Shown piece by piece: positions 8,190-16,343 of a DNA stretch of 64,000 nucleotides (positions are counted from its first letter, which is position 1; the number at the start of each line of letters is the position of its first letter). Where the stretch lies: contig OZ251484.1 of assembly GCA_965242665.1 (NCBI GenBank), forward strand, positions 930,001-994,000, written 5' to 3'. The stretch is from VXLM01 sp965242665 (GTDB taxonomy: Bacteria > Chloroflexota > Dehalococcoidia > Lucifugimonadales > VXLM01). The position numbers and the translations under genes were made by a program. The notes beneath the pieces are model-generated. The model searched no databases, was not told the DNA's origin, and worked only from the letters and a program-made list of their open reading frames with translations.

Positions 8190-9536
8190 ATGACCGAACC
8201 ATATAACCTGACCATAGCCGAGGCAGCGGTCGAGATGCGACGCGGCCGCCTTTCGCCGAGAGAGTTGACCGAGTCGTTGTTGGCGCGCAGCCGCGAACTC
8301 GAACCGCGCCTCGATGTGTGGGCTACCCTCGATGAAGAAGCCGCCCTCGACGCAGCCGACCGCAGATCGGAAGAGCTCGCGATAGAAGCCCCAGAGAACC
8401 CGCTGCACGGCATCCCGTTCGGAGTCAAGGACATCTTCTACACCAAGGGCGTCGAAACGGCGGGAGGATCGAAGGTCTACGCCGGCTTCGTGCCGGACTA
8501 CGACGCCACAGCCGTCGCGCTGCTCCGGCGCGAAGGCGCCATCATGCTCGGAAAGACGGTCACTACCGAGTTCGCCATGTTCGAATCGCCTCCCACGAAG
8601 AATCCATGGAACCCAGACCGCACCCCGGGCGGATCGAGCAGCGGATCGGCCGTCGGTACTGCCGCGCGCATGTTCCCCATGGCCCTCGGCTCCCAAACCG
8701 CCGGGTCGGTGCTCCGGCCCGCTGCATACAACGGCGTCGTCGGAGTCAAGCCAACGTTCGGCCTGATTAGCCGATACGGCGTAATGCCAGTTGCCTCGTC
8801 ACTCGATACCGTGGGATACTTCACGCGCACAGTGGAGGATGCCGCTATCGTCCTCCGCGCGCTCGCACGACACGACCCAAACGACGACGTCTCGCTCACC
8901 GCGTCGACAACCGGCTACTCGACGCCCCCGAAACGCGCCGCCCGCCCAAGGATCGGCTTCATCCGCCAGTATTTCGACGATGTCACCACCTCGGAAGTGC
9001 GGCACCACACCAATACCGCCCTCCAGATCTTTTCCGCAGAAGGCGCGATCGTCCAACAGGTGCGCGTCCCAATCGACATGCACGCCGCAAGAGAAGCCCA
9101 TGCCGTCGTGCAGTCCGCCGAAGCGGCACACGCCCACGACTCCGACTTCGCCGCACGCAAGAGCGACTACATGCCCTCCACGCAGCGCGTCATCATGAGA
9201 GGCATAAACACCTCCGCCTCCGAGTATATCCGGGCGCAAGAGATCAGACGCGACCTGCGGCGAGAGCTCCTCAAAGTTGTGAATCGCTTCGACGTAGTCG
9301 TGACCCCGTCGGCGCCGGCCCCGGCCCCCGACACGACGACCACCGGCGACCCCGCGTGCCAATGGCCATGGACGACGGTCGGCTTTCCCGCCATCTCCAT
9401 TCCTTCCGGTCTGAGCGTGGACGAGATGCCGCTCGGCGTCCAACTCGCAGCCGCTCCTCTGCAAGAAGAGACCCTGTTCTCGGTCGCAAAATGGTGCGAG
9501 CAGATCTTGGACGCGCGCCTCTCGCCGCCGCTGTGA
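8190..9536 (+). CDS. Amidase (amidase signature family, GatA-like)
   Basis: A 448-residue amidase-signature enzyme that hydrolyses an amide bond to acid plus ammonia or amine. The Ser-cisSer-Lys triad is visible: Lys80 in GIPFGVKD, the Gly/Ser-rich loop TPGGSSSGSA (about 146-154) carrying the cis-Ser, and the nucleophile Ser173 in GSQTAGSVLRPA. Length and N-terminal helices match GatA-related amidases. No gatB or gatC lies alongside, so this is probably a catabolic amidase rather than the Glu-tRNA(Gln) amidotransferase subunit. A strong GGAGGA precedes the ATG. It is convergent with gap, with only 17 nt between the two stop codons. Confidence 0.88.
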   Translation: MTEPYNLTIAEAAVEMRRGRLSPRELTESLLARSRELEPRLDVWATLDEEAALDAADRRSEELAIEAPENPLHGIPFGVKDIFYTKGVETAGGSKVYAGFVPDYDATAVALLRREGAIMLGKTVTTEFAMFESPPTKNPWNPDRTPGGSSSGSAVGTAARMFPMALGSQTAGSVLRPAAYNGVVGVKPTFGLISRYGVMPVASSLDTVGYFTRTVEDAAIVLRALARHDPNDDVSLTASTTGYSTPPKRAARPRIGFIRQYFDDVTTSEVRHHTNTALQIFSAEGAIVQQVRVPIDMHAAREAHAVVQSAEAAHAHDSDFAARKSDYMPSTQRVIMRGINTSASEYIRAQEIRRDLRRELLKVVNRFDVVVTPSAPAPAPDTTTTGDPACQWPWTTVGFPAISIPSGLSVDEMPLGVQLAAAPLQEETLFSVAKWCEQILDARLSPPL

Positions 9537-9553
9537 CGGCCGTGCGCCGGCCC

Positions 9554-10570
9554 CTACAACCCATTCTCGGCGAGGAAGCCGGCCAGGTCGGCCGTGCGGC
9601 ATGAGTAGCCCCACTCGTTGTCGTACCACCCAACGACCTTGACCATGTTCCCCTCCATCGACATCGTCGAGAGGCCGTCGATGATGCTGCTGTGCGGGTT
9701 CCTCACGATGTCGCTGCCGACGATGGGCTCTTCCGTATACTCGACGATGCCCGCCATCCTTCCATCGGCCGCAGCCCGGTACGCGTCGTTGACATCCTCC
9801 GCAGAGGCGCTGGTATCGATCTCCGCAACGAAGTCCGTCACCGATCCCGTCGGCGTCGGCACCCGGAAAGCCATGCCGTGTATCTTGCCGGCCAGCTCCG
9901 GCAGCACGAGTCCGACTGCCTTCGCCGCCCCCGTGGTCGTCGGAATGATGTTGACCGCCGCTGACCGAGCGCGGCGGAGATCGCTATGCACCTGGTCGAG
10001 TATCTTCTGATCGTTCGTGTACGAGTGCACCGTCGTCATCAAGCCGCGCCGCACCCCAAACGCGTCGTGGAGCGCGCGCGTCATGGTAGCGATGCAATTG
10101 GTCGTGCACGAGGCATTGGATATGACGTGGTGGACGCCGGGATCGTAGACGTCCTCGTTGACGCCCAGCACGATGGTCGCGTCCTCTCCAGTCGCAGGCG
10201 CGGATATGATGACCTTCTTCGCCCCGCCGGCCTTGTGCCCCGCAGCCGCGGAAGCATCCGTGAAGAACCCAGTCGACTCGACGACGATCTCCACCCCGTG
10301 CTCCGACCAGGGCAACTGGGAAGGGTCACGCTCCGCCATCACCTTGATCTCGTCGCCGTCTATGACGATGGTATCATCGGAAGCGGCATCCACGGAGCCG
10401 GGGTATATCCCATAGTTCGAGTCGTACTTGAACAGATGGGCGTTCGTCCGAGTATCCGTCAGATCGTTGACGGCGACGACCTGAAGCGTATCCGCGCGGC
10501 GCTCCCTGATAGCGCGCAGCACCTGCCGCCCGATCCGCCCAAATCCGTTGATCCCTACCCGAGTCACCAT
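9554..10570 (-). CDS. gap: Type I glyceraldehyde-3-phosphate dehydrogenase
   Basis: Catalyses oxidative phosphorylation of glyceraldehyde 3-phosphate to 1,3-bisphosphoglycerate in glycolysis, or the reverse in gluconeogenesis. The N-terminal Rossmann motif GINGFGRIGRQ is complete, the active-site Cys155 lies in SNASCTTNC, and KILDQVHSDLRRARSAA and WYDNEWGYS are the usual family blocks. Length (338 aa) is normal. The residues after the second strand (VNDLTD) fit NAD preference. GAGGAG lies 8 nt before the ATG. No pgk or tpi is adjacent, so it appears to be a single-gene unit. Confidence 0.97.
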   Translation of the reverse strand: MVTRVGINGFGRIGRQVLRAIRERRADTLQVVAVNDLTDTRTNAHLFKYDSNYGIYPGSVDAASDDTIVIDGDEIKVMAERDPSQLPWSEHGVEIVVESTGFFTDASAAAGHKAGGAKKVIISAPATGEDATIVLGVNEDVYDPGVHHVISNASCTTNCIATMTRALHDAFGVRRGLMTTVHSYTNDQKILDQVHSDLRRARSAAVNIIPTTTGAAKAVGLVLPELAGKIHGMAFRVPTPTGSVTDFVAEIDTSASAEDVNDAYRAAADGRMAGIVEYTEEPIVGSDIVRNPHSSIIDGLSTMSMEGNMVKVVGWYDNEWGYSCRTADLAGFLAENGL

Positions 10571-10618
10571 ACGCTCGTCTCCTCATACTCATGATGCTTT
10601 CCTAGAACGTCTACCAAG

Positions 10619-10647
10619 AGCATAGCCTACCACCCACGCACATTCAA
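10619..10647 (-). promoter_or_regulatory. Promoter of gap
   Basis: On the minus strand TTGAAT (10647-10642) and TATGCT (10624-10619) are 17 nt apart, about 50 nt upstream of the gap start codon. Confidence 0.55.
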
Positions 10648-10676
10648 CCAATACCCGACTGCCCTGCCCCCGACCC

Positions 10677-11085
10677 CGTCACTCCCGCACCCTCCCACGT
10701 CATTCCCGTGAAGGCGGGAATCTCCCCCTCACGTCACTCACCCACCCATCATTCCCACAACCCTTTCGTCACTCCCGCAACCTCCCACGTCATTCCCGTG
10801 AAGGCGGGAATCTCCCCCTCACGTCACTCACCCACCCATCATTCCCACAACCCTTTCGTCACTCCCGCAACCTCCCACGTCATTCCCGCGAAGGCGGGAA
10901 TCTCCCCCTCACGTCACTCACCCACCCATCATTCCCACAACCCTTTCGTCACTCCCGCAACCTCCCACGTCATTCCCGCGAAGGCGGGAATCTCCCCCTC
11001 ACGTCACTCACCCACCCATCATTCCCACAACCCTTTCGTCACTCCCGCAACCTCCCACGTCATTCCCGCGAAGGCGGGAATCTCC
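10677..11085. repeat. 90-bp tandem repeat array containing REP palindromes
   Basis: A 90-bp unit (GTCACTCCCGC...CAACCCTTTC) begins near 10681, 10771, 10861, 10951 and, partially, 11041. Units are almost identical; the first two REP cores read CCCGTGAAGG and the later ones CCCGCGAAGG. Each unit contains one full REP palindrome plus degenerate half-copies. Because 90 is a multiple of three, the array creates a long, meaningless open frame on the plus strand, which I do not annotate as a gene. Confidence 0.9.
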
Positions 11086-11313
11086 CGAGCATCGTATTTG
11101 ACAAAACAGAACCCCCGTACTATCCTGAACCTAAAGACGACCCCGTCGAAGCCACAACCCAAGGAGACAATCATGCAATCCACAATCATCAATTCCCCGA
11201 CTCGCCGTCGACGGAAATCGACACAATTCGACAGAACTCTACAAGACTCTACAGAAACTCGTGCCCGCCCGCGCGCGCGAGGCGAAGCAAGATTCCCGCC
11301 TTCGCGGGAATGA
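11058..11313 (+). repeat. Composite intergenic element, copy B
   Basis: REP palindrome (11058-11083), TTGACA 11098-11103, 17-nt spacer, TATCCT 11121-11126, AAGGAGA at 11161, then ATG at 11173 opening a 46-codon frame that runs through the 10-bp array (11208-11257, five units) and ends inside a reversed REP (about 11290-11313). This copy has the most gene-like layout of the five: promoter, Shine-Dalgarno, start codon. The encoded peptide is Arg/Thr/Ser-rich and resembles no family I know. Confidence 0.65.
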
Positions 11314-11395
11314 CGTGGGTGGGCGGGGGAATGACGGAGGCGATCCGCGCCAGGTCTGTGTCAATGAATCGGACGGAAGGCGCGCAGATAGGAAG

Positions 11396-11424
11396 TTGAC
11401 AAGTCAACCGCGATTCTGATATAA
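11396..11424 (+). promoter_or_regulatory. Promoter of surface protein 1 with overlapping palindrome
   Basis: TTGACA (11396-11401) and ATATAA (11419-11424) are 17 nt apart. GTTGAC-AA-GTCAAC, a perfect 6-bp inverted repeat (11395-11408), overlaps the -35 box and is a candidate operator. The same sequence, with one extra A in the centre, stands before the paralogous gene at 18071. Confidence 0.65.
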
Positions 11425-11433
11425 ATGAACGTC

Positions 11434-11603
11434 AGTAAGGCCTAGTAAGGCCTAGTAAGGCCTAGTAAGGCCTAGTAAGGCCTAGTAAGGCCTAGTAAGG
11501 CCTAGTAAGGCCTAGTAAGGCCTAGTAAGGCCTAGTAAGGCCTAGTAAGGCCTAGTAAGGCCTAGTAAGGCCTAGTAAGGCCTAGTAAGGCCTAGTAAGG
11601 CCT
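11434..11603 (+). repeat. Decamer VNTR: 17 perfect copies of AGTAAGGCCT
   Basis: Seventeen uninterrupted copies of a 10-bp unit lie between the promoter and the start codon of the first surface protein, ending 20 nt before the ATG. The paralog at 18151 has only two copies in the same place (18111-18130). Such a tract is prone to slipped-strand copy-number change. It lies in the predicted 5' leader, so it would alter mRNA structure or a helically phased protein-binding array. Confidence 0.95.
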
Positions 11604-11623
11604 ACAGCGAGGGGCAAGGAAAA

Positions 11624-14470
11624 ATGTCTACGACGTTCATTCGTTTGCGGTCGGTGGTTGCGCTGGGCGTTCTCGGAGTGGTTGCGTTGGTCGCGGGCTT
11701 CGCGACGGACGGGCTCGGGGGCGTCTTTTGGGCGTCGTCCTCAGGCGGCGCGGGCTCTGGTCCGTGGGCGAACTCGTTAGGGCCGCCAATCATCAATGGC
11801 CAAGGAGTCTCGTTGTCGAGCTCTGGCACCAACGACGGGTTTGGATATTCGATGGCCGTGAGTGCGGACGAAAGCACGATAGTCGTTGGAGCGCCCCTCG
11901 ACGACGCGCGAGGGACTAACGCGGGCGCAGTGTACGTGTTCACGAAGCCGGCCACAGGATGGGGCAGCGGAACGGCGCCGACGGGCGTCAAACTCACCGC
12001 GTCCGGCAGCGCAACGGGGGACAATTTCGGGTTTTCGGTAGCGGTGAGCGGAGACGGAAGCATGATCGTCGTCGGTGCGCCGGATGCCAACGTCCATCCT
12101 GTAACAGACGCCGGGAGGGCGTATGTGTTCACGAAGCCGGCCACAGGATGGGCGTCGTCGGCCGCGCAGGCAAATTTTAGAATGCACTCACAGGATCGGG
12201 ACGATGACTTCGGGAGATCAGTAGCGGTGAGCGGAGACGGAAACACGATCTTCATCGGGGTGCCAGGAAGAGCTGTCGACAACCGTGGCTTGGTGTGTTT
12301 GCGAGGGAAGCCGTCAGGGGGGGCATGGACAAGTTTGAGTTGCGGTAGCTCCCACTTGCTAGGTCCTCGGATTGGCGGGCAGGAATTTGGGCACTCGTTG
12401 TCGATGAGCCCAGACGGAGACACGCTCGTCGTGGGAACGATTGCCGAGGCGGCGTATGTGTACACGAAGCCGGCCACAGGATGGTCGACGTCGGCCGCGT
12501 ACGCAACACTCACCAAGGAGAGCTCGGTTGGAACCGATGAATTCGGGATGAGCGTGACGACGAGCGGGGACGGAGGCACTGTCGTCGTGGGAGCGGATGG
12601 GGTCGACTCGAACGGGGCGGCGTATGTGTTCACGAAGCCGGCCACAGGATGGGCGACGACATCGTCGGCAACGTCGACGGCGGCCAAGCTGACTGCGTCC
12701 GACGGGGCGGCAGGCAATGCTTTCGGGAAGTCGGTGTCGGCGAACGCAGACGGGAGCATGGTTGCAATAGGAGAGCCGGGCAGAGACAGCGGCCACACTA
12801 GCGGGACTGACACGGGCGCCGTGCATTTGTTCGCGGTGCCGCAGGGAGGGAAGTGGATCACTACGACCACGGCGGATCCCCTGTCCGTAACGCTTCCCAC
12901 GGAGACGATGCAAGGCGAGCGGGGACGCGAGGGTTCCATTGGCATTGGCGGAAATGTGGTGGTAACGGGTGCTTACCACAGCGGGGGGAGGACAGGCGCG
13001 TGGGTCTACAACACGATGGCTACGCCTCCGCCGACGCCGACACCCACGGTGACGCCCATACCGACGGCAACATCCATACCGCCGACACCAACAGGCGGAG
13101 ATGGCGGAGAAGTCACGCCGCCGCCGACACCAACGCCAACGCCCACGGCGACGCCGGACGTGATACGACCGGAGGTCGGACTGTCGACGAACTTCCTCAC
13201 GTTCACAGCCGCCCAAGGTGGAGACGGTCCGCCGGCGCAGACGTTCACGGTATGGAACACGGTGCGGCAGACAGACATGCCGTTCACCCTGTCGTCGAAC
13301 GCGAGCTGGCTGTCGTTCTCGCCGAGGACGGCGTCGTCGAACAGTCCGCAGGCGCGGGTGTCCGTGAGAGTGTCCGCGAACGCTTCCGGGCTGGCTGCTG
13401 GAACGCACAGGGGCCGGATATCCATCAGCGCGCCGGGCGCGGAGAATACGCCGCGGTCGGTGTTCGTCACGCTCATCATAACATCGCCGACGTCCGCGAG
13501 GGCGGCAGTGACGGCGAACGAGACGACGGAGATCACGACCGGCGATTTGACCTTGCAGGTGGTAGTGCCGGCTGGGGCCGCGCCGTCGAACGTGGATATA
13601 CAAGTGACGAAGTTGGACGTCTCATCGCCCGGCGCGCCGCCGGCCGATGATGAGCGGGTGACGCTCGCCGCGGAGGTTGAGACGTTCGCGTCTGGCAGCA
13701 CCACGCCGACGCCGATGACGTACTCGCCGGGGGTGGATCTGCGGTTTGCGCTGCCGGCGGCCGATGCGACGGCGTGCGCCGAAGGGCGCGTGCGAGTGTA
13801 TCGGGTGGACGGCGATGAGTGGATGCTGCTGGAGCATCGGTGCGAGACGGACGCTGCCGGCACGGTGTGGGCGGTATCCACGCTGACGAACTTCAGCACG
13901 TACGTCATGACGATAGACGATACCCCTGCAACGCCGACGCCGGCACCGACCGCGCCTCCGATTACGACGCCGGTACCGACGGCCACATCCGCGCCAACGG
14001 CCATACCCACGGCCACGCCCGTACCGGCAACCGCGACGCCAGTACCGACGGCGACACCTGTGCCAGCAACCGCTACTCCTGTGCCCACGGCGACACCTGT
14101 GCCAGCAACCGCTACTACTGTGCCCACGGCGACATCCAGGCCAACGGCCATACCGACGTCTACGCCCAGGCCGGCAACCGCGACGCCTGTGCCGACGGCC
14201 ACATCCGCGCCGACAGCCGTGCCGACTGCGACGCCGGTGCCTGCGACCGCGACGCCTATGCCCGCGGCGACGTTCACGCCTGTGCCTCCGGCGACTGCGG
14301 TGACCCAGGCGGTTCCCGATCCGACGTCGACGCCGGTGGCTCAGCCGGAAGTTGAAGACGACGGCGGGTTGAACATGGTCGTGATCCTCGCGGTGGTTCT
14401 CGTAGTGGTGATTGCCGGTGCGGTCGCTGCCGGCGTGTACGTGCGGAGGGGCGGACTCGGCGGGGGGTAG
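11624..14470 (+). CDS. Surface-anchored FG-GAP beta-propeller protein with BACON-like and ZU5-like domains (paralog 1)
   Basis: A 948-residue exported protein. Domains in order: signal peptide (about 1-30); seven FG-GAP-like repeats (about 70-465), each with the pattern FG-S-VAVS-DG-IVVGAP and several carrying YVFTKP, predicting a seven-bladed propeller; a Thr/Pro linker (470-505); a BACON/Ig-like domain (about 510-625); a ZU5-like domain (about 630-770); a long Thr/Pro/Ala stalk (770-905) built of TPVPTA-type repeats; and a C-terminal membrane helix (about 918-938) with a short basic tail. It would stand on the outer face of the cytoplasmic membrane, perhaps binding a ligand or neighbouring cells. 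A near-identical paralog follows at 18151, and the zinc operon lies between them. Ligand unknown. Confidence 0.88.
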   Translation: MSTTFIRLRSVVALGVLGVVALVAGFATDGLGGVFWASSSGGAGSGPWANSLGPPIINGQGVSLSSSGTNDGFGYSMAVSADESTIVVGAPLDDARGTNAGAVYVFTKPATGWGSGTAPTGVKLTASGSATGDNFGFSVAVSGDGSMIVVGAPDANVHPVTDAGRAYVFTKPATGWASSAAQANFRMHSQDRDDDFGRSVAVSGDGNTIFIGVPGRAVDNRGLVCLRGKPSGGAWTSLSCGSSHLLGPRIGGQEFGHSLSMSPDGDTLVVGTIAEAAYVYTKPATGWSTSAAYATLTKESSVGTDEFGMSVTTSGDGGTVVVGADGVDSNGAAYVFTKPATGWATTSSATSTAAKLTASDGAAGNAFGKSVSANADGSMVAIGEPGRDSGHTSGTDTGAVHLFAVPQGGKWITTTTADPLSVTLPTETMQGERGREGSIGIGGNVVVTGAYHSGGRTGAWVYNTMATPPPTPTPTVTPIPTATSIPPTPTGGDGGEVTPPPTPTPTPTATPDVIRPEVGLSTNFLTFTAAQGGDGPPAQTFTVWNTVRQTDMPFTLSSNASWLSFSPRTASSNSPQARVSVRVSANASGLAAGTHRGRISISAPGAENTPRSVFVTLIITSPTSARAAVTANETTEITTGDLTLQVVVPAGAAPSNVDIQVTKLDVSSPGAPPADDERVTLAAEVETFASGSTTPTPMTYSPGVDLRFALPAADATACAEGRVRVYRVDGDEWMLLEHRCETDAAGTVWAVSTLTNFSTYVMTIDDTPATPTPAPTAPPITTPVPTATSAPTAIPTATPVPATATPVPTATPVPATATPVPTATPVPATATTVPTATSRPTAIPTSTPRPATATPVPTATSAPTAVPTATPVPATATPMPAATFTPVPPATAVTQAVPDPTSTPVAQPEVEDDGGLNMVVILAVVLVVVIAGAVAAGVYVRRGGLGGG

Positions 14471-14546
14471 GTTCGCGCGTAGGGGGGAATGACGGGGCAG
14501 GTTGACCGACCGCAACTCCGTCACTCCCCCACCCATGCCCAGGATG

Positions 14547-14572
14547 GATTCCCGCCTACGCGGGAATGACGG
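14547..14572. repeat. REP-like palindrome
   Basis: One full copy (ATTCCCGCCTACGCGGGAAT plus GACGG) with flanking half-copies up to about 14610, between surface protein 1 and the end of the zinc operon. Confidence 0.8.
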
Positions 14573-14631
14573 AGGCAGGTGTGGGAATGACGTGGGAGGG
14601 TGCGGGAATGGCTGGGGCGGTCGATTCGCAG

Positions 14632-15510
14632 CTAGAGGGCGCCGCGCTTTCTGTGGGTGTTCGATTCCCTCGGGACTGCTTTGCGCTTTCGGGGGGAGAG
14701 GCGGAGGGCGCTGCGGATGGAGGTGTAGGTCAGCACTATGAAGAATACGGCGGCAGAGAAGAGCACGACGGAGGGGCCTGAGGATACGTCGACGTAGAAG
14801 CTGGCGTAGAGGCCGCCGAGTCCGCAGAATGCGCCGATGGAGACGGATAGGAGGAGCATCTTGCCGAAGTCGTTCGTGAGGAGGCGCGCGGATACGGGGG
14901 GGATGACGATGGCGGCGGCAATCATGGTAACGCCGAGCACTTGGAGAGATACGACGATGACGGCTGCGAGCATGAGGGCGAAGCCGGTGTCTACCCATCC
15001 TGTGGGCACTCCATAGAATCGGGCGACCTCGGGCTCGAATGTGGTAAAGAGTAGGTATTTGTAGCCGACGAATACGGCGGCGGCGGCGGCGGCGCCCACT
15101 ATGAGGATCGCGGCGACGTCTGCATTGTCGACGGCGAGGATGTTGCCGAAGAGTGCGGCGTCGAAGCTGCGGGTGAAGCTCTTGAATCTGCTTATCAGGG
15201 CGATGCCGAGCGCAAAGCTGGACGTGGTGACGATTCCGATGGCGGCGTCTTCGCCTATGCTGCGCTTTCGAGTTGCAAGGTTTATGAGCATGGCGGATAC
15301 GAAGCCCCAGACGCTTGCGCCAACGAAGAAGTTGATGGACATGACGTAGCTGGCGACTGCGCCGCCGAAGATGGCGTGGGAGAGTCCGTGCCCGATGTAG
15401 GCCATGCGGCGGAGGACGATGTAGACGCCGATGAGTCCGCAGAGGGCGCCGGCGAGGGAGGCGACGATCAGGCCTCTGACGAAGAATTCGTATTCGAAGG
15501 GTGCGAGCAT
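14632..15510 (-). CDS. Zinc/manganese ABC transporter permease (ZnuB-like)
   Basis: A 292-residue ABC-3 family integral membrane protein that forms the channel of a Zn2+ or Mn2+ importer with the ATPase and binding protein encoded directly upstream. About eight hydrophobic segments are visible. Family hallmarks include the N-terminal FVRGLIVASLAGALCGLIGVYIVLRR and MAYIGHGLSHA, and the C-terminal GVTMIAAAIVIPPVSARLL. The start codon lies 2 nt after the ATPase stop, so translation is probably coupled. The C-terminal basic tail is slightly long. It is the last gene of the Fur/Zur-SBP-ATPase-permease operon. Confidence 0.92.
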   Translation of the reverse strand: MLAPFEYEFFVRGLIVASLAGALCGLIGVYIVLRRMAYIGHGLSHAIFGGAVASYVMSINFFVGASVWGFVSAMLINLATRKRSIGEDAAIGIVTTSSFALGIALISRFKSFTRSFDAALFGNILAVDNADVAAILIVGAAAAAAVFVGYKYLLFTTFEPEVARFYGVPTGWVDTGFALMLAAVIVVSLQVLGVTMIAAAIVIPPVSARLLTNDFGKMLLLSVSIGAFCGLGGLYASFYVDVSSGPSVVLFSAAVFFIVLTYTSIRSALRLSPRKRKAVPRESNTHRKRGAL

Positions 15511-15512
15511 TT

Positions 15513-16343
15513 CTACTGCCCTTCGTTCTCGCGTCCGTTGCGCCCGAAGAAGTGGGGGGTTTCAGCGACGAGTGTCATACCTTGGTATTGGGTTACGTGG
15601 AGGTCGGCGCCGTAGGTGAGCTTGAGGTTAGCTGGGGTGAAGACGTCGTTGGGCGCGCCCTCCGCGACGATGCTGCCGTTCATGCAGACGACCCAGGGCA
15701 GGTGCGCGGCCACCGCATTGATTTCGTGGGTGGTCATGACTATGGTCACGTCTTGGTGGTTGAGTTCGTCGAGGAGGTGCATGACTTCGTCGCGGGTCTT
15801 GATGTCGACGCCCATGGTGGGTTCGTCGAGTAGCAGCAGCTTTGGGCTGCTGACGAGCGCTCTGGCGAGGAATGCGCGCTGCTGCTGTCCGCCGGACAGG
15901 TCACGGATGTGTCGTTTGGCGAGGCGGGCGATGCCGAGGCGCTGCATGATTTCTTCGGCATTTTCCTTGTCCGCGCGCCGATGCCAGGGAAATGCCCAGT
16001 TTTCGGAGGTTCGCCCCATCATGACGACCTGCTCGACGGTGACTGGGAAGTTCCAGTCTATAGTTTCGAGTTGGGGGACGTAGCCCACGATGGGTTTGCT
16101 GTGTGCGATGGATCGTCCATCGACGCGAATTTCGCCGTCGAACAGGCTGGCTGCGCCAAGGATGGCTCTGAGCAGCGTGGTCTTTCCGGAGCCGCTGGGT
16201 CCGAGGATGCCGACGAAGTCGCCGTGGTTGACGGTGAGGTCGATGTTTTGGAGGATTGGCTCGCCGTCGTAGCCGCACGTTACGTCTATCATCTGGACGA
16301 TGAGCTCTTCTCTGTCGTATTGGTGAGGAGTGGGGTGAAGCAT
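15513..16343 (-). CDS. Zinc/manganese ABC transporter ATP-binding protein (ZnuC-like)
   Basis: A 276-residue ABC ATPase energising the adjacent metal importer. Walker A is GPSGSGKTT, the signature is LSGGQQQR, Walker B is LLLLDEP, and the switch His lies in TTHEI. YVPQLETIDWNFPVTVEQVVMMGR is a form of the Q-loop typical of ZnuC/MntA-type proteins. The ATG shares a base with the stop codon of the binding protein (TAATG), indicating translational coupling. The shorter start at MIDVTCGYDG would also be compatible with the family. Confidence 0.92.
   Translation of the reverse strand: MLHPTPHQYDREELIVQMIDVTCGYDGEPILQNIDLTVNHGDFVGILGPSGSGKTTLLRAILGAASLFDGEIRVDGRSIAHSKPIVGYVPQLETIDWNFPVTVEQVVMMGRTSENWAFPWHRRADKENAEEIMQRLGIARLAKRHIRDLSGGQQQRAFLARALVSSPKLLLLDEPTMGVDIKTRDEVMHLLDELNHQDVTIVMTTHEINAVAAHLPWVVCMNGSIVAEGAPNDVFTPANLKLTYGADLHVTQYQGMTLVAETPHFFGRNGRENEGQ

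Noticed and set aside
10677..11085. Tandem array considered as a CRISPR
   Set aside because: Units are identical over their whole 90 bp with no unique spacers, and no cas genes are present.
10708..11313. Open frame of about 200 codons with repeated HSPTHHSHNPFVTPATSH units
   Set aside because: It is the translation of the 90-bp REP array; the period is a multiple of three, so no stop appears. No ribosome binding site or family.
13006..14277. Long minus-strand frames antisense to the surface protein stalks (also 19405-21174)
   Set aside because: They are the reverse frame of the TP/PT-repeat coding sequence, giving low-complexity Val/Gly or Arg/His-rich products with no start signals.
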